Assembly: GCA_025559845.1 (NCBI GenBank)
Contig: CP048470.1
Location: 1,411,001 to 1,475,000, forward strand
From: Agrobacterium tumefaciens
GTDB taxonomy: Bacteria; Pseudomonadota; Alphaproteobacteria; Rhizobiales; Rhizobiaceae
Direction: 5' to 3'
DNA length: 64,000 nucleotides
Both the position numbers and the translations under genes were made by a program. Shown here piece after piece: positions 16,227 to 23,901 of the stretch. Below the pieces are notes generated by a model. It had not been told where the DNA came from and searched no databases. It saw nothing but the letters and a program-made list of their open reading frames with translations. Positions within the stretch are counted from its first letter, which is position 1, and every line of letters starts with the position of its first letter.

Positions 16227-16754
16227 ATGAAAAAAGCTGTTGCCGTAACCTTTGCCGCATTGACGATGGGTCTTGGCGGTGCCGCATCTGCGCTGGCTGC
16301 GGACCTTGCGAGATACGAGCAAGCTCCTCAGGAGCAGGACGATCGCAATGGTGTCAAGATCGGTTACCTGAGCTGCGATATCGGTGGCGGTGTGGGTTAC
16401 GTGATCGGTTCCGCAAAGGAACTGGACTGCACGTTCCAGTCCACCATGGGCGCGCGCCGTACCGATCACTACACCGGCGCTATCCGCAAGATGGGTGTTG
16501 ACCTAGGCTTTACCACACAGGGTCGTCTGGTCTGGGCGGTTTTTGCTCCGACAGCAGGCTATCACCGTGGTTCGCTCGGTGGCCTCTATCAGGGTGCAAC
16601 GGCTGAAGCGACTGTCGGTCTTGGCGTCGGCGCTAACGTCCTCGTTGGCGGTACCTCCGGTTCCATCCAGCTTCAGACTGTCAGCGTGACGGGCCAGGTC
16701 GGCCTGAATCTTGCAGCGACCGGTACGTCGGTAACGCTGACGGCCATCAACTAA
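16227..16754 (+). CDS. DUF992 secreted protein
   Basis: 175-residue protein with a clean Sec signal peptide (residues 1-24, ending ALA-ADL). The mature part is one DUF992 domain: VKIGYLSCDIGGGVGYVIGS, the cysteine in LDCTFQS, and a glycine-rich C-terminal half that looks like beta-strands. DUF992 proteins are periplasmic or secreted proteins common in Rhizobiales with no known role. The two mature cysteines (in LSCDI and LDCTF) could form a disulfide. It has an AAGGAG ribosome site and its own terminator, so it is probably a single-gene transcript. Confidence 0.88.
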   Translation: MKKAVAVTFAALTMGLGGAASALAADLARYEQAPQEQDDRNGVKIGYLSCDIGGGVGYVIGSAKELDCTFQSTMGARRTDHYTGAIRKMGVDLGFTTQGRLVWAVFAPTAGYHRGSLGGLYQGATAEATVGLGVGANVLVGGTSGSIQLQTVSVTGQVGLNLAATGTSVTLTAIN

Positions 16755-16807
16755 TTTGCGCGGGGCGCTCGAAGCAAGGCTTCGGGCATTCTGTCGCAGC
16801 ATGCACA

Positions 16808-16846
16808 ACGCCCTTTTCATTGCGAGATGAAGAGGGCGTTTGTATT
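16808..16846 (+). terminator. Intrinsic terminator after the DUF992 gene
   Basis: The 13-bp stem ACGCCCTTTTCAT/ATGAAGAGGGCGT has one G:U pair, a 6-base loop and a TTTGTATT tail. It ends just before the cytochrome gene start, so the cytochrome ribosome site lies in the tail region. Confidence 0.8.
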
Positions 16847-16854
16847 ATGAGGAT

Positions 16855-17259
16855 ATGAGATTTACTGCCTCCTCTGTCGTCTCAGCGTCAATCGCCTTTC
16901 TTCTGAGCGCGGCTGTGCCTGCTTTTTCAGAAGGTGATGTCGGCAAAGGGGAGCGCGTATTCAGCCGCTGTTCCACCTGTCACAGCGTCGACGCTCCCCG
17001 CACCCGGATGGGGCCACATTTGATGGGTGTGGTCGGCAGGCCAATGGCATCTGTTGCCGATTATAATAACTACTCGCAGGCGATGAAGGATGCGGGTAAT
17101 GCGGGACGGGTCTGGTCAGAGGAGGAATTGGCCAAATTCATTGCCAGCCCCAAAAAAGCTGTGCCAGGGACGTCAATGCGCTTCTTCGGCCTCTGGAGCG
17201 AAACGGAAATCGCCGACCTGATCGCTTTTTTAAAAGCGCACCCTTTGCCAGCGCAATAG
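16855..17259 (+). CDS. Class I cytochrome c, periplasmic
   Basis: 134-residue small c-type cytochrome. A signal peptide covers residues 1-25 (AVPAFS-EGD). The haem site is CSTCH at 39-43 and the sixth ligand is probably M108 in PGTSMRF; the ending KFIASPKKAVPGTSM and DLIAFLKAH match the mitochondrial-like cytochrome c2/c550 fold. It should carry electrons in the periplasm. The ATG is close behind GAGG (2 bases), so the ribosome site is suboptimal; a TTG five codons upstream would extend it within the preceding terminator tail. It is convergent with recX. Confidence 0.88.
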   Translation: MRFTASSVVSASIAFLLSAAVPAFSEGDVGKGERVFSRCSTCHSVDAPRTRMGPHLMGVVGRPMASVADYNNYSQAMKDAGNAGRVWSEEELAKFIASPKKAVPGTSMRFFGLWSETEIADLIAFLKAHPLPAQ

Positions 17260-17266
17260 TTAGACG

Positions 17267-17833
17267 TCAAAGCGGCGCGTCGTAGAGAATATCTTCCGCT
17301 TCTTCAGGCGTCATTGCGAAAACCCGGGCACCGATCTCAAACGAAAAACCGTTGCGCGCAAAGGCTGATAGTTCCTTGTTCTTTCGTTTTTCATCCAGTT
17401 CAATACGGCGGTAGGGACCGAATGCCCGTTTGCGGGCAAAAACCACTGCCGCGACAAGGTCATTGGTTTCGTCGAGAGCAGCTTCCGCAGTCTGCCGATC
17501 GACGCCTTTGATCGTCAGTTTCTGGGCAAGGCCACGTTTGGATTTGCCACTGCGCAGACCACTGCGAACCGTGATCTCAGCGAAGGCGGTATCGTCAAGA
17601 GCCTTGATTTCGTAAGCGAATTTGACGGCAAAATCGCCGAGAGCCTTCGTCTGCTGGACACTGATATCTTCGAACTTTTCCTTTGCCTTGCGGGTAATCG
17701 CGTCGCGCAATTGCCGCTCAGTCATCATCCGTCGTTCCAGGCGATAAATCGCGGAATTGCGCGCCCACGACAGCATGCGGCTTGTCGGCTCCAAGTTTTC
17801 TGGTTCTGGCGTGTCATCGGTGTCGGCAATCAA
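17267..17833 (-). CDS. recX: Regulatory protein RecX
   Basis: 188-residue helical-repeat protein that limits RecA filament growth. The family features are three-helix repeats rich in arginine and lysine: RRMMTERQLRDAITRKA, LRSGKSKRGLAQKLTIKGV, and the C-terminal RKRAFGPYR with LARNGFS-like ending (FARNGFSFEIG). Length and layout match alphaproteobacterial RecX. The only start in register with family length is TTG with no good ribosome site; an ATG at residue 20 (position 17776) would drop the poorly conserved acidic N-terminus. recA is not in the window. Its stop lies 7 bp from the cytochrome gene stop. Confidence 0.85.
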   Translation of the reverse strand: MIADTDDTPEPENLEPTSRMLSWARNSAIYRLERRMMTERQLRDAITRKAKEKFEDISVQQTKALGDFAVKFAYEIKALDDTAFAEITVRSGLRSGKSKRGLAQKLTIKGVDRQTAEAALDETNDLVAAVVFARKRAFGPYRRIELDEKRKNKELSAFARNGFSFEIGARVFAMTPEEAEDILYDAPL

Positions 17834-17920
17834 GGCGGGGCCGGAATCGTTTGGTTCACTTCATCTGACGATATACGGGAAGGGCGATCGCATGTCAGCG
17901 CTTGATACGCGAAAGAGATA

Positions 17921-17945
17921 CGGGCCGCTATTGGCAAGCGGCCCG
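17921..17945 (-). terminator. Hairpin after the sugar dehydrogenase gene
   Basis: A perfect 9-bp stem CGGGCCGCT/AGCGGCCCG with a 7-base loop lies 20 bp beyond the stop of the leftward sugar dehydrogenase gene, followed in that direction by TATCTCTTTC. The stem is strong but the T-run is interrupted. Confidence 0.6.
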
Positions 17946-17965
17946 TTCTCATGAAGGAAAGTTGG

Positions 17966-19195
17966 TTAGCTGGACTTGGCGATCCGCAGGATCTGCGAAT
18001 TACCGCCGCCGCGCTGCTCGGTCACGGCATAAACAGCACCATCGGGGCCGACCTTCACATCGCGAATGCGTGCATCCAGTGGCAGCCTGTTCTCGGTCGC
18101 AACCTTATCGCCGTCGATTTTCAGGATCACCAGTCCCTGGCTTACCAGTCCGCCGACAATGAACGCACCCTTCCATTCCGGAATTTGCTCTGCGTCGTAA
18201 TAGACCATGCCAGATGGGCCGATAACAGGGTCCCAATAATAGGCAGGCTGTTCCATGCCGTCCTTGGAGGTCGCACCCTCGCCGACGGCACGTCCGCTAT
18301 ATTCGACACCGTAAGTGATGACGGGCCAACCGTAGTTCAGCCCCGCTTTGGGCATGTTGAGTTCATCGCCACCCTTGGGGCCGTGTTCAACGGTCCAAAG
18401 CCTGCCCTGTCCGTCCAGCGCGGCCGCCTGCAGATTGCGGTGGCCATAACTCCAGATTTCCGGGAGGGCGTTCTTCTGGCTGGCGAACGGATTGCCCTCG
18501 AATGCCTTGCCCTCGGTATCGATCCGGAAGACTTTTCCGAGGCCGCTCGACAGGTCCTGCGCCTGAACGCGCGGTGTTGCATCGGAGCGTTCACCGACCG
18601 TCACATAGAGCGCATTGTCTGGCCCAAAGACGAGCCTGGAGCCAAAATGCTTGTCGCCGTCATAGGTTGGCATCTGGCGGAAGATGACATTGACGTTTTC
18701 GAGTTTTGCTGTTCCGCCGTCCTCACTCAGCTTTGCGGATGCGACAGAGGTTCCGTTGCCGCCGTCACGGGGTTCAGAGAAAGAAAAGAAGATCGTGCGC
18801 GAGGTTTCAAAGTCCGGTGCAAGCGCAATGTCCAGAAGGCCGCCCTGTCCGTCGGACGCAACGTCCGGCACGCCGTCAATCGCGGAGCCGGCCTTGCCAT
18901 CGGCGACAATATGCATCGCGCCCTCCTTGGCGGCGACTATCATGCGGCCGTCTGGTAGAAATTCCATCGACCACAGATGCGGTAAGCCGTCTGCGACAAC
19001 GGATGTTTCGACGTTTGGCTGCGCGGTTGCCTGAGGTGCTCGAGTTTGACCTTCAAAAGCCGGTTTTTGATCTGGTGCGTTGGCCCGTCCTGTCTCAACG
19101 GGCGAAGCAGATTGCGCATAGGCTGCACTCGAGAGCGAGGCTCCCACCACCGCCCAGAGCATGGTCGAGGTCAAAAATCGTTTGTTGTGGAACAT
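17966..19195 (-). CDS. PQQ-dependent aldose sugar dehydrogenase (YliI/Asd type), periplasmic
   Basis: 409-residue secreted protein. The signal peptide is residues 1-27 (SSAAYA-QSA), followed by a low-complexity linker rich in A, Q and T up to about residue 65. The rest is a six-bladed beta-propeller of the GSDH family. Markers are LWSMEFLPDGRMIVAAKEG near its start, GGLLDIALAPDF, SYGHRNLQAAAL, WTVEHGPKGGDELN and AGLNYGWPVITYG. These enzymes oxidise aldoses with PQQ and pass electrons to the respiratory chain. The ATG has GAAGGGAG upstream; a frame running 45 codons further has no support. No PQQ synthesis genes are nearby. Confidence 0.87.
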   Translation of the reverse strand: MFHNKRFLTSTMLWAVVGASLSSAAYAQSASPVETGRANAPDQKPAFEGQTRAPQATAQPNVETSVVADGLPHLWSMEFLPDGRMIVAAKEGAMHIVADGKAGSAIDGVPDVASDGQGGLLDIALAPDFETSRTIFFSFSEPRDGGNGTSVASAKLSEDGGTAKLENVNVIFRQMPTYDGDKHFGSRLVFGPDNALYVTVGERSDATPRVQAQDLSSGLGKVFRIDTEGKAFEGNPFASQKNALPEIWSYGHRNLQAAALDGQGRLWTVEHGPKGGDELNMPKAGLNYGWPVITYGVEYSGRAVGEGATSKDGMEQPAYYWDPVIGPSGMVYYDAEQIPEWKGAFIVGGLVSQGLVILKIDGDKVATENRLPLDARIRDVKVGPDGAVYAVTEQRGGGNSQILRIAKSS

Positions 19196-19398
19196 GGATC
19201 TCCCTTCCGTCATTACCGTCAGCAAAGAACCATATGGGAGGCATTTCGTTTCAGTCGATGCATTCAAGAAAACTTGATGGCATCGTGTTCGCAAAGGAGG
19301 GGTTTGACGCGCAATGGCGCTACTTCTCATCCATGCGAAATTGCAGGGAACTGCAATGGGTTCACGTGCGTTTCTGCTCTGATACGATGGAGGGAACC

Positions 19399-19584
19399 AT
19401 GCAGGTCATCGATAACAAAAACCTAGACGGTAGCGGGATAAAACCGATCCTCAACGTTGCCGAATTCTGCCGACGTTACCGTCTCGACAAGACGGAAGAA
19501 ACGCGCCTTCGCAAGCTGTTCGGCGATTTCGCCACGCGCCATGAGCTTCTCATGAATGCCCAGCGTAAACCGGTTTCGCGTTGA
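19399..19584 (+). CDS. Small conserved rhizobial protein, function unknown
   Basis: 61-residue charged protein with a strong ribosome site (GGAGGG, 4 bases before the ATG). The pattern LNVAEFCRRYRLDKTEETRL then LRKLFGDFATRHELLMNA predicts two or three helices and resembles short unnamed rhizobial proteins. I do not recognise a function. The stop abuts the convergent rsmJ stop with no spare bases. Coding is supported by the ribosome site and helical composition, but the size makes this less certain than its neighbours. Confidence 0.65.
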   Translation: MQVIDNKNLDGSGIKPILNVAEFCRRYRLDKTEETRLRKLFGDFATRHELLMNAQRKPVSR

Positions 19585-20211
19585 TCAGTCTTCTATGTCG
19601 GCCGTTTTTCCGAAGATCATAAACACATCGTACCGGGTGTTTTTACCAAGTATCTGATGCGAGGGTTTTCGTATGCCCGGCATCGGATCGGCCCGCAGCG
19701 GCCATTTCAGTACGACCCTCTTTGTAGCGTTGGCCAGAGCCACTTCCATCAACTGCACCTGGTCTGGATCAGCGCCGACGAGTTCGCGAAGCACGCGCAT
19801 CTCTTTCTTGACCAGTGCCGTATTGTGTCTGGGTGGGTGCATTGGATCGACAATCACCACCTCAGGTGAAAGCTCTTTCAATAATTCCCTGGAATCACCA
19901 TGCAGTAGCGTCATGCGGGCCGCAGTTTCGGCGTAGGCACCGCCAGCTTCAAGTGCACGTCTTATGCCATCCTCAAGATGGGCGTGCATCCCCGCAGAGC
20001 GCTCGATGAGCGTGACATCGGCGCCTAGTGAAGCGAGCAGGAATGCATCGCGCCCAAGGCCGGCTGTCGCATCGACAATCCTCGGCGTACGCCCTTTGGT
20101 GAAACCTGCAGCTTTTGCCAGTGCCTGTCCGCGCCCTTCACCAGAGCGGAACCTGTGACCGACCGCGCCACCGACAAAATCCACCACGAAGCTTTCGTCT
20201 TCTTCTTTCAT
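19585..20211 (-). CDS. rsmJ: 16S rRNA methyltransferase RsmJ-like (class I SAM enzyme)
   Basis: 208-residue methyltransferase of the RsmJ (YhiQ) family, which makes N2-methylguanosine at 16S rRNA position 1516 in E. coli. The SAM-binding motif is IVDATAGLGRDAFLLASLG at about residues 45-63. The acidic residue of motif II is in VTLIERS, and the catalytic motif is VVIVDPMHPPR. The start is ATG, 9 bp after the stop of the pseudouridine synthase gene, so the two RNA-modification genes are probably co-transcribed with the YigZ-type gene upstream. The length is a little shorter than the E. coli protein (about 250), with a shortened N-terminus. Confidence 0.82.
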   Translation of the reverse strand: MKEEDESFVVDFVGGAVGHRFRSGEGRGQALAKAAGFTKGRTPRIVDATAGLGRDAFLLASLGADVTLIERSAGMHAHLEDGIRRALEAGGAYAETAARMTLLHGDSRELLKELSPEVVIVDPMHPPRHNTALVKKEMRVLRELVGADPDQVQLMEVALANATKRVVLKWPLRADPMPGIRKPSHQILGKNTRYDVFMIFGKTADIED

Positions 20212-20220
20212 TCGTCGCTC

Positions 20221-20889
20221 TCAGAAGGGGCAGGGCACAACATAGCGAACGTCTCGGCCATCCGGGTGCCGGAAGGCCACCTCCTCGGCATGCAACATCA
20301 GTCGGGAAGCGCCCGCTAAGGCTTCTCCATCTGCATAAAACTCGTCGCCAAGGATGGGATGGCCGATCGCCTTCATATGAACGCGCAATTGATGAGTACG
20401 GCCTGTCAGAGGGTGAAGCCGAAGCCGTGTGGCAGGCAGAGGCAGCCGTTCTAGCACATGCCATTGGCTTTGCGCGGTTTTACCGTGCTCGTAGTCGACC
20501 CGGTGACGAGGCTTGTTGTCGGGATCGATCGCAAGCGGCAGATCCACTTCGCCGTTCTCGCCCTGAACGTCTCCCCAGACCACAGCGATATAGGATTTCT
20601 GCGTTTGCCGATTTTCAAATTGTGAGGCGATCGCAGCATGGGCCTTTCGGTTGAGCGACAAAAGCACGATGCCGGATGTGTCCTTATCCAGCCGATTTAT
20701 CATCAAGGCCCTGGGAAATTTCTTCTGCACCCGCGTCAGCAAGCTGTCGGACAGGACAGGGTCGCGTCCCGGCACCGACAGAAGTCCGCTTGGCTTGTCC
20801 AGCACAAGAAGATCTTCATCGCGGTGAACGATCGTAAGATAGGGTTCAAGCGGTGGATTATAGATCGGGTTCGAAAGCTTGGACGACAT
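20221..20889 (-). CDS. RluA-family pseudouridine synthase
   Basis: 222-residue RNA pseudouridine synthase. The catalytic aspartate is D68 in MINRLDKDTSG. Other family blocks are LVLDKPSGLLSVPG (29-41), KSYIAVVWG and LHPLTGRTHQLRVHM. There is no S4 domain, which places it nearer RluA (23S rRNA 746 and tRNA position 32) than RluD or RluC. The exact RNA target cannot be told from sequence. It sits between a YigZ-type gene (40 bp gap) and rsmJ (9 bp gap) on the same strand. Confidence 0.88.
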   Translation of the reverse strand: MSSKLSNPIYNPPLEPYLTIVHRDEDLLVLDKPSGLLSVPGRDPVLSDSLLTRVQKKFPRALMINRLDKDTSGIVLLSLNRKAHAAIASQFENRQTQKSYIAVVWGDVQGENGEVDLPLAIDPDNKPRHRVDYEHGKTAQSQWHVLERLPLPATRLRLHPLTGRTHQLRVHMKAIGHPILGDEFYADGEALAGASRLMLHAEEVAFRHPDGRDVRYVVPCPF

Positions 20890-20929
20890 TTTCGTTCTTT
20901 ATCACGAAACCACCAACCGGCCAGAGTGG

Positions 20930-21523
20930 TCAGTCCGGAATATGCAAATTGACCCGTCCGCTCGTAAGGTCGCTTAACAATCGTCCAAGTCGCTCAGCCT
21001 CTTCGTTTGGCACGGAAAGTCGCATATCAGCCCCGGTGGCAGTGAAATCCTCGGCGTCGACTTTGAGGCTACGGATCGCCGAAAGCCTCGATTTAACCAG
21101 AGCCAGATCGGAAAACGGGCAACTGAGGGTCGCAGTGAGATAAGCTATCACCGGCGATTTTTCACCGAGCCGCAAACACGCGGCTGCTGTGCCGCCATAG
21201 GCCCGGATCAGGCCGCCGCTGCCAAGGAGAATGCCCCCGAACCAGCGCACGACAACCACCGCGACATTGTCGAGTTCCTGTCCATCAATGGCCTGGAGGA
21301 TCGGTTTGCCCGCCGTTCCGGAGGGTTCGCCGTCATCGCTAAATCTGTAGACCTGTCCTGTCCGCCAGGCCCAGCAATTGTGGTTCGCAGCAAAATCGGA
21401 ATTCTTAGCCAGAAAGGTCTTTGCATCCTCCTCGCTGGTGATCGGCGAGGCAAACGCAATGAAACGGCTCTTTTTGATATCCTGCGAAAAGGTGACGGGC
21501 TGGTCGAGTGTGAACATGCCCAT
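20930..21523 (-). CDS. YigZ/IMPACT-family protein
   Basis: About 197-residue protein of the UPF0029/IMPACT family. The N-terminal domain has KKSRFIAFASPI, NHNCWAWRTG, SDDGEPSGTAGKPIL and VVVVRWFGGILLGSGGLIRAYG, all family signatures. The C-terminal ferredoxin-like half is DUF1949. In eukaryotes IMPACT proteins regulate the Gcn2 kinase; the bacterial role is unsettled, perhaps linked to translation or RNA. That fits its place upstream of two RNA-modification genes. Three closely spaced ATGs (21535, 21523, 21517) precede MFTLDQPVTF and none has a good ribosome site; the middle one is reported. Confidence 0.83.
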   Translation of the reverse strand: MGMFTLDQPVTFSQDIKKSRFIAFASPITSEEDAKTFLAKNSDFAANHNCWAWRTGQVYRFSDDGEPSGTAGKPILQAIDGQELDNVAVVVVRWFGGILLGSGGLIRAYGGTAAACLRLGEKSPVIAYLTATLSCPFSDLALVKSRLSAIRSLKVDAEDFTATGADMRLSVPNEEAERLGRLLSDLTSGRVNLHIPD

Positions 21524-21568
21524 GCAATATCGCATATATTCCGGCGCGCAAATCGGTATAAGGCAGCG

Positions 21569-22831
21569 ATGATGGATGGTGACGGAGATAAGCACGTGAC
21601 TGGCGCAAGGCAGATCGCAATCGTCGGCGGTGGACCGGCAGGTCTGATGGCAGCCGAGATGCTGTCGGCTGCGGGCCATGCTGTCACGGTCTTTGAAGCG
21701 ATGCCGACGGTCGCAAGAAAATTGCTGATGGCGGGGAAATCCGGCCTTAACATCACCCATTCCGAGGACTACGAAAACTTCGTTCACCGATTTGGTACGG
21801 CCGAACCGCGTCTGCGTACCGCACTCGATGCTTTTACGCCTGCCATGTTGCGTGACTGGGCGCTGGGTTTGGGGCAGGAAACCTTTACAGGAACATCGGG
21901 CCGTGTCTTCCCAACGGTGATGAAAGCGTCGCCACTGTTGCGAGCGTGGTTGTCACGGTTGGAAATGCAGGGCGTTGTCATCAGGACGCGCCACCGTTGG
22001 ACAGGATTTACGGGCGACAGTCTTCGGTTCGAAACACCGGCTGGACCAATGACAGCCACGTTCGATGCCGTTTTGCTGGCGCTCGGTGGCGCCAGTTGGC
22101 CGCGCCTTGGCTCGGATGCTGCCTGGGCTCCGAGGCTCGCCGAGAAGGGTGTTGTCGTCTCTCCCTTCCGCCCTGCCAACTGCGGTTTCGACGTCGACTG
22201 GAGCGAGACATTTCGCGAGCGTTTCGCCGGTGACGCTTTAAAATCGGTTGTCGCCATTTCCAGTGCTGGTGCGTTTTCGGGCGAGTTCGTCGTCACCAGA
22301 CATGGTGTTGAGGGCAGTCTCGTTTATGCACATTCGGCCGCACTTCGCGATCAATTGGACGAGACCGGAAAAGCTTCCCTCATCGTCGATCTGGCGCCCG
22401 GCCGAACGGTGGAGCGGCTCGGACGCGATCTGTCCAGGCTTGGTCGCAAGGAAAGCTTTTCCAACCGGTTGCGTAAGGGAGCCGGGCTGTCGGGGGTGAA
22501 GGCTGCACTGCTACGAGAGCTCTTTCCTGACATTTCCTCTCTACCGGCAGACCTTGTGGCCGTGCGGATCAAGCATGCCGAGATCCCACTGGCGCGGACA
22601 AGGCCGATTGACGAGGCTATTTCTTCTGCCGGCGGGGTCGCGTGGCAGGGCGTCAGAGACGATTACATGCTGGAGAAGCTCCCCGGCGTCTTTGTCGCCG
22701 GGGAAATGCTTGACTGGGAAGCACCGACTGGTGGGTACCTGTTGACCGCCTGCTTTGCGACCGGAAAAGCCGCCGCCAACGGCATTGCGACATGGTGCAG
22801 GCAGGGTCTCTCAGACCGCGCGGATCAGTAA
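21569..22831 (+). CDS. BaiN/HI0933-type flavoprotein
   Basis: 420-residue NAD(P)/FAD-dependent oxidoreductase of the HI0933/YhiN/BaiN group (TIGR03862 type). The FAD dinucleotide fold is IAIVGGGPAGLMAAEML near residue 18. VARKLLMAGKSGLNITHSED and FTGTSGRVFPTVMKASP are family blocks, and GEMLDWEAPTGGYLLTACF is the C-terminal FAD contact. Members reduce C=C bonds in bile acids in gut bacteria, but in alphaproteobacteria the substrate is unknown. The start ATG has AAGG 6 bases upstream; a GTG at 21596 behind GGAG is another possibility. The stop overlaps the convergent reductase gene by 7 bp. Confidence 0.83.
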   Translation: MMDGDGDKHVTGARQIAIVGGGPAGLMAAEMLSAAGHAVTVFEAMPTVARKLLMAGKSGLNITHSEDYENFVHRFGTAEPRLRTALDAFTPAMLRDWALGLGQETFTGTSGRVFPTVMKASPLLRAWLSRLEMQGVVIRTRHRWTGFTGDSLRFETPAGPMTATFDAVLLALGGASWPRLGSDAAWAPRLAEKGVVVSPFRPANCGFDVDWSETFRERFAGDALKSVVAISSAGAFSGEFVVTRHGVEGSLVYAHSAALRDQLDETGKASLIVDLAPGRTVERLGRDLSRLGRKESFSNRLRKGAGLSGVKAALLRELFPDISSLPADLVAVRIKHAEIPLARTRPIDEAISSAGGVAWQGVRDDYMLEKLPGVFVAGEMLDWEAPTGGYLLTACFATGKAAANGIATWCRQGLSDRADQ

Positions 22832-23769
22832 CCTCGCTGCATATCCACGGTTTCAGGCAAGACACCTGTGGTCCGCCACTTGCCGATATTGGCAGCAACG
22901 ATCCTTGCCGAACTTTCGCGGCTGGTGGGTGCGGAAATATGCGGTAAAACGGTCACTTTCGGGTTTCGCCAGAGCGCAGACGACTGCGGCAATGGTTCCT
23001 GATCGAAGACATCGAGCACAGCATGCGACAGCTTGCCGGAATCGAGTGCTGCGGTGAGGTCATCGGTTACGATGACAGGGCCACGTCCGAAATTGATGAT
23101 CTCTGCACCGTCCTTCATCACGCCGATGCGGTCGGCGTTAATAAGGCCACGTGTATCGTCTGTAAGCGGTATCAAGCAGACAAGAATGTCGCTTTTTGCA
23201 AGCAGGCTGTTCAATCCGGTTTCGCCATTCAGCGTTTCCACATTGGCAATTGATTTTGGTGATCGGCTCCATCCTGCGACATTGAAGCCGGCGTCCAGAA
23301 GTCGTTCGGCGGCAACAGCACCGAGAGCACCAAGTCCCAGCAAACCGACGGTGACATCTTGTGGATGGCGGTAATCCAGGTCCTTCCAGATGGCATTCTG
23401 CTGATTGTTGCGATAGACGGGCATATCGCGCTGCAGATAATAGGTCCATGCCAGTACTGCTTCCGCCATCACGCGTGACAATTCAGGATCTTTCAGCCGA
23501 ACGATCGGTGGTGCCTTTTGCCCGAGTTCGAGGACCAGCCGCTCAACGCCTGCCCACAGACTGTGAATCCATTTAAGCCCCGGTAAAGCCGCGATATCGG
23601 CTGGGTCCGGATTTGCGACGATTGCCAGTTCCACCGCCTGTTTCTGTTCTTCACTCAGTTCGGAAAAGGAAAGAATGGTTTCCTCCGGCATGGCCGCGCG
23701 AAGGGCGGTTTTCCAGATGGTTTCGGATTCCGAATCCGATCGGGAAACAAAGGCAATGGGTGTCGGCAT
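22825..23769 (-). CDS. Glyoxylate/hydroxypyruvate reductase (GhrA-type D-2-hydroxyacid dehydrogenase)
   Basis: 314-residue NAD(P)-dependent reductase of 2-keto acids. The nucleotide fold is GLLGLGALG near 142-150. The catalytic triad is R229 in NFGRGPVI, E258 in DVFDQEPLP, and H277 in VTVLPHISAPTS. The sequence is nearest GhrA (glyoxylate and hydroxypyruvate to glycolate and glycerate). The start at MPTPIAF was chosen by family length with AGGA 10 bases upstream; MSRTEF seven codons earlier is possible. It is convergent and overlapping with the flavoprotein gene. Confidence 0.85.
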   Translation of the reverse strand: MPTPIAFVSRSDSESETIWKTALRAAMPEETILSFSELSEEQKQAVELAIVANPDPADIAALPGLKWIHSLWAGVERLVLELGQKAPPIVRLKDPELSRVMAEAVLAWTYYLQRDMPVYRNNQQNAIWKDLDYRHPQDVTVGLLGLGALGAVAAERLLDAGFNVAGWSRSPKSIANVETLNGETGLNSLLAKSDILVCLIPLTDDTRGLINADRIGVMKDGAEIINFGRGPVIVTDDLTAALDSGKLSHAVLDVFDQEPLPQSSALWRNPKVTVLPHISAPTSRESSARIVAANIGKWRTTGVLPETVDMQRGY

Positions 23770-23867
23770 GAGAAATTCTGTCCTGCTCATTGATGCGATT
23801 TGATCGGGCACCATCAATGCGCAATTTGCGCGCCAAATCCACACGCAAAAATAAAATCGGATAAAGA

Positions 23868-23894
23868 AACGGCCCGGTCAGGTGCCGGGCCGTT
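23868..23894 (-). terminator. Terminator of the exoHKLAMONP operon
   Basis: A perfect 10-bp stem AACGGCCCGG/CCGGGCCGTT lies just past the exoP stop. On the leftward transcript it is followed by TTCTTTAT and further T-rich sequence. Confidence 0.75.
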
Positions 23895-23901
23895 CTGGTC
23901 T

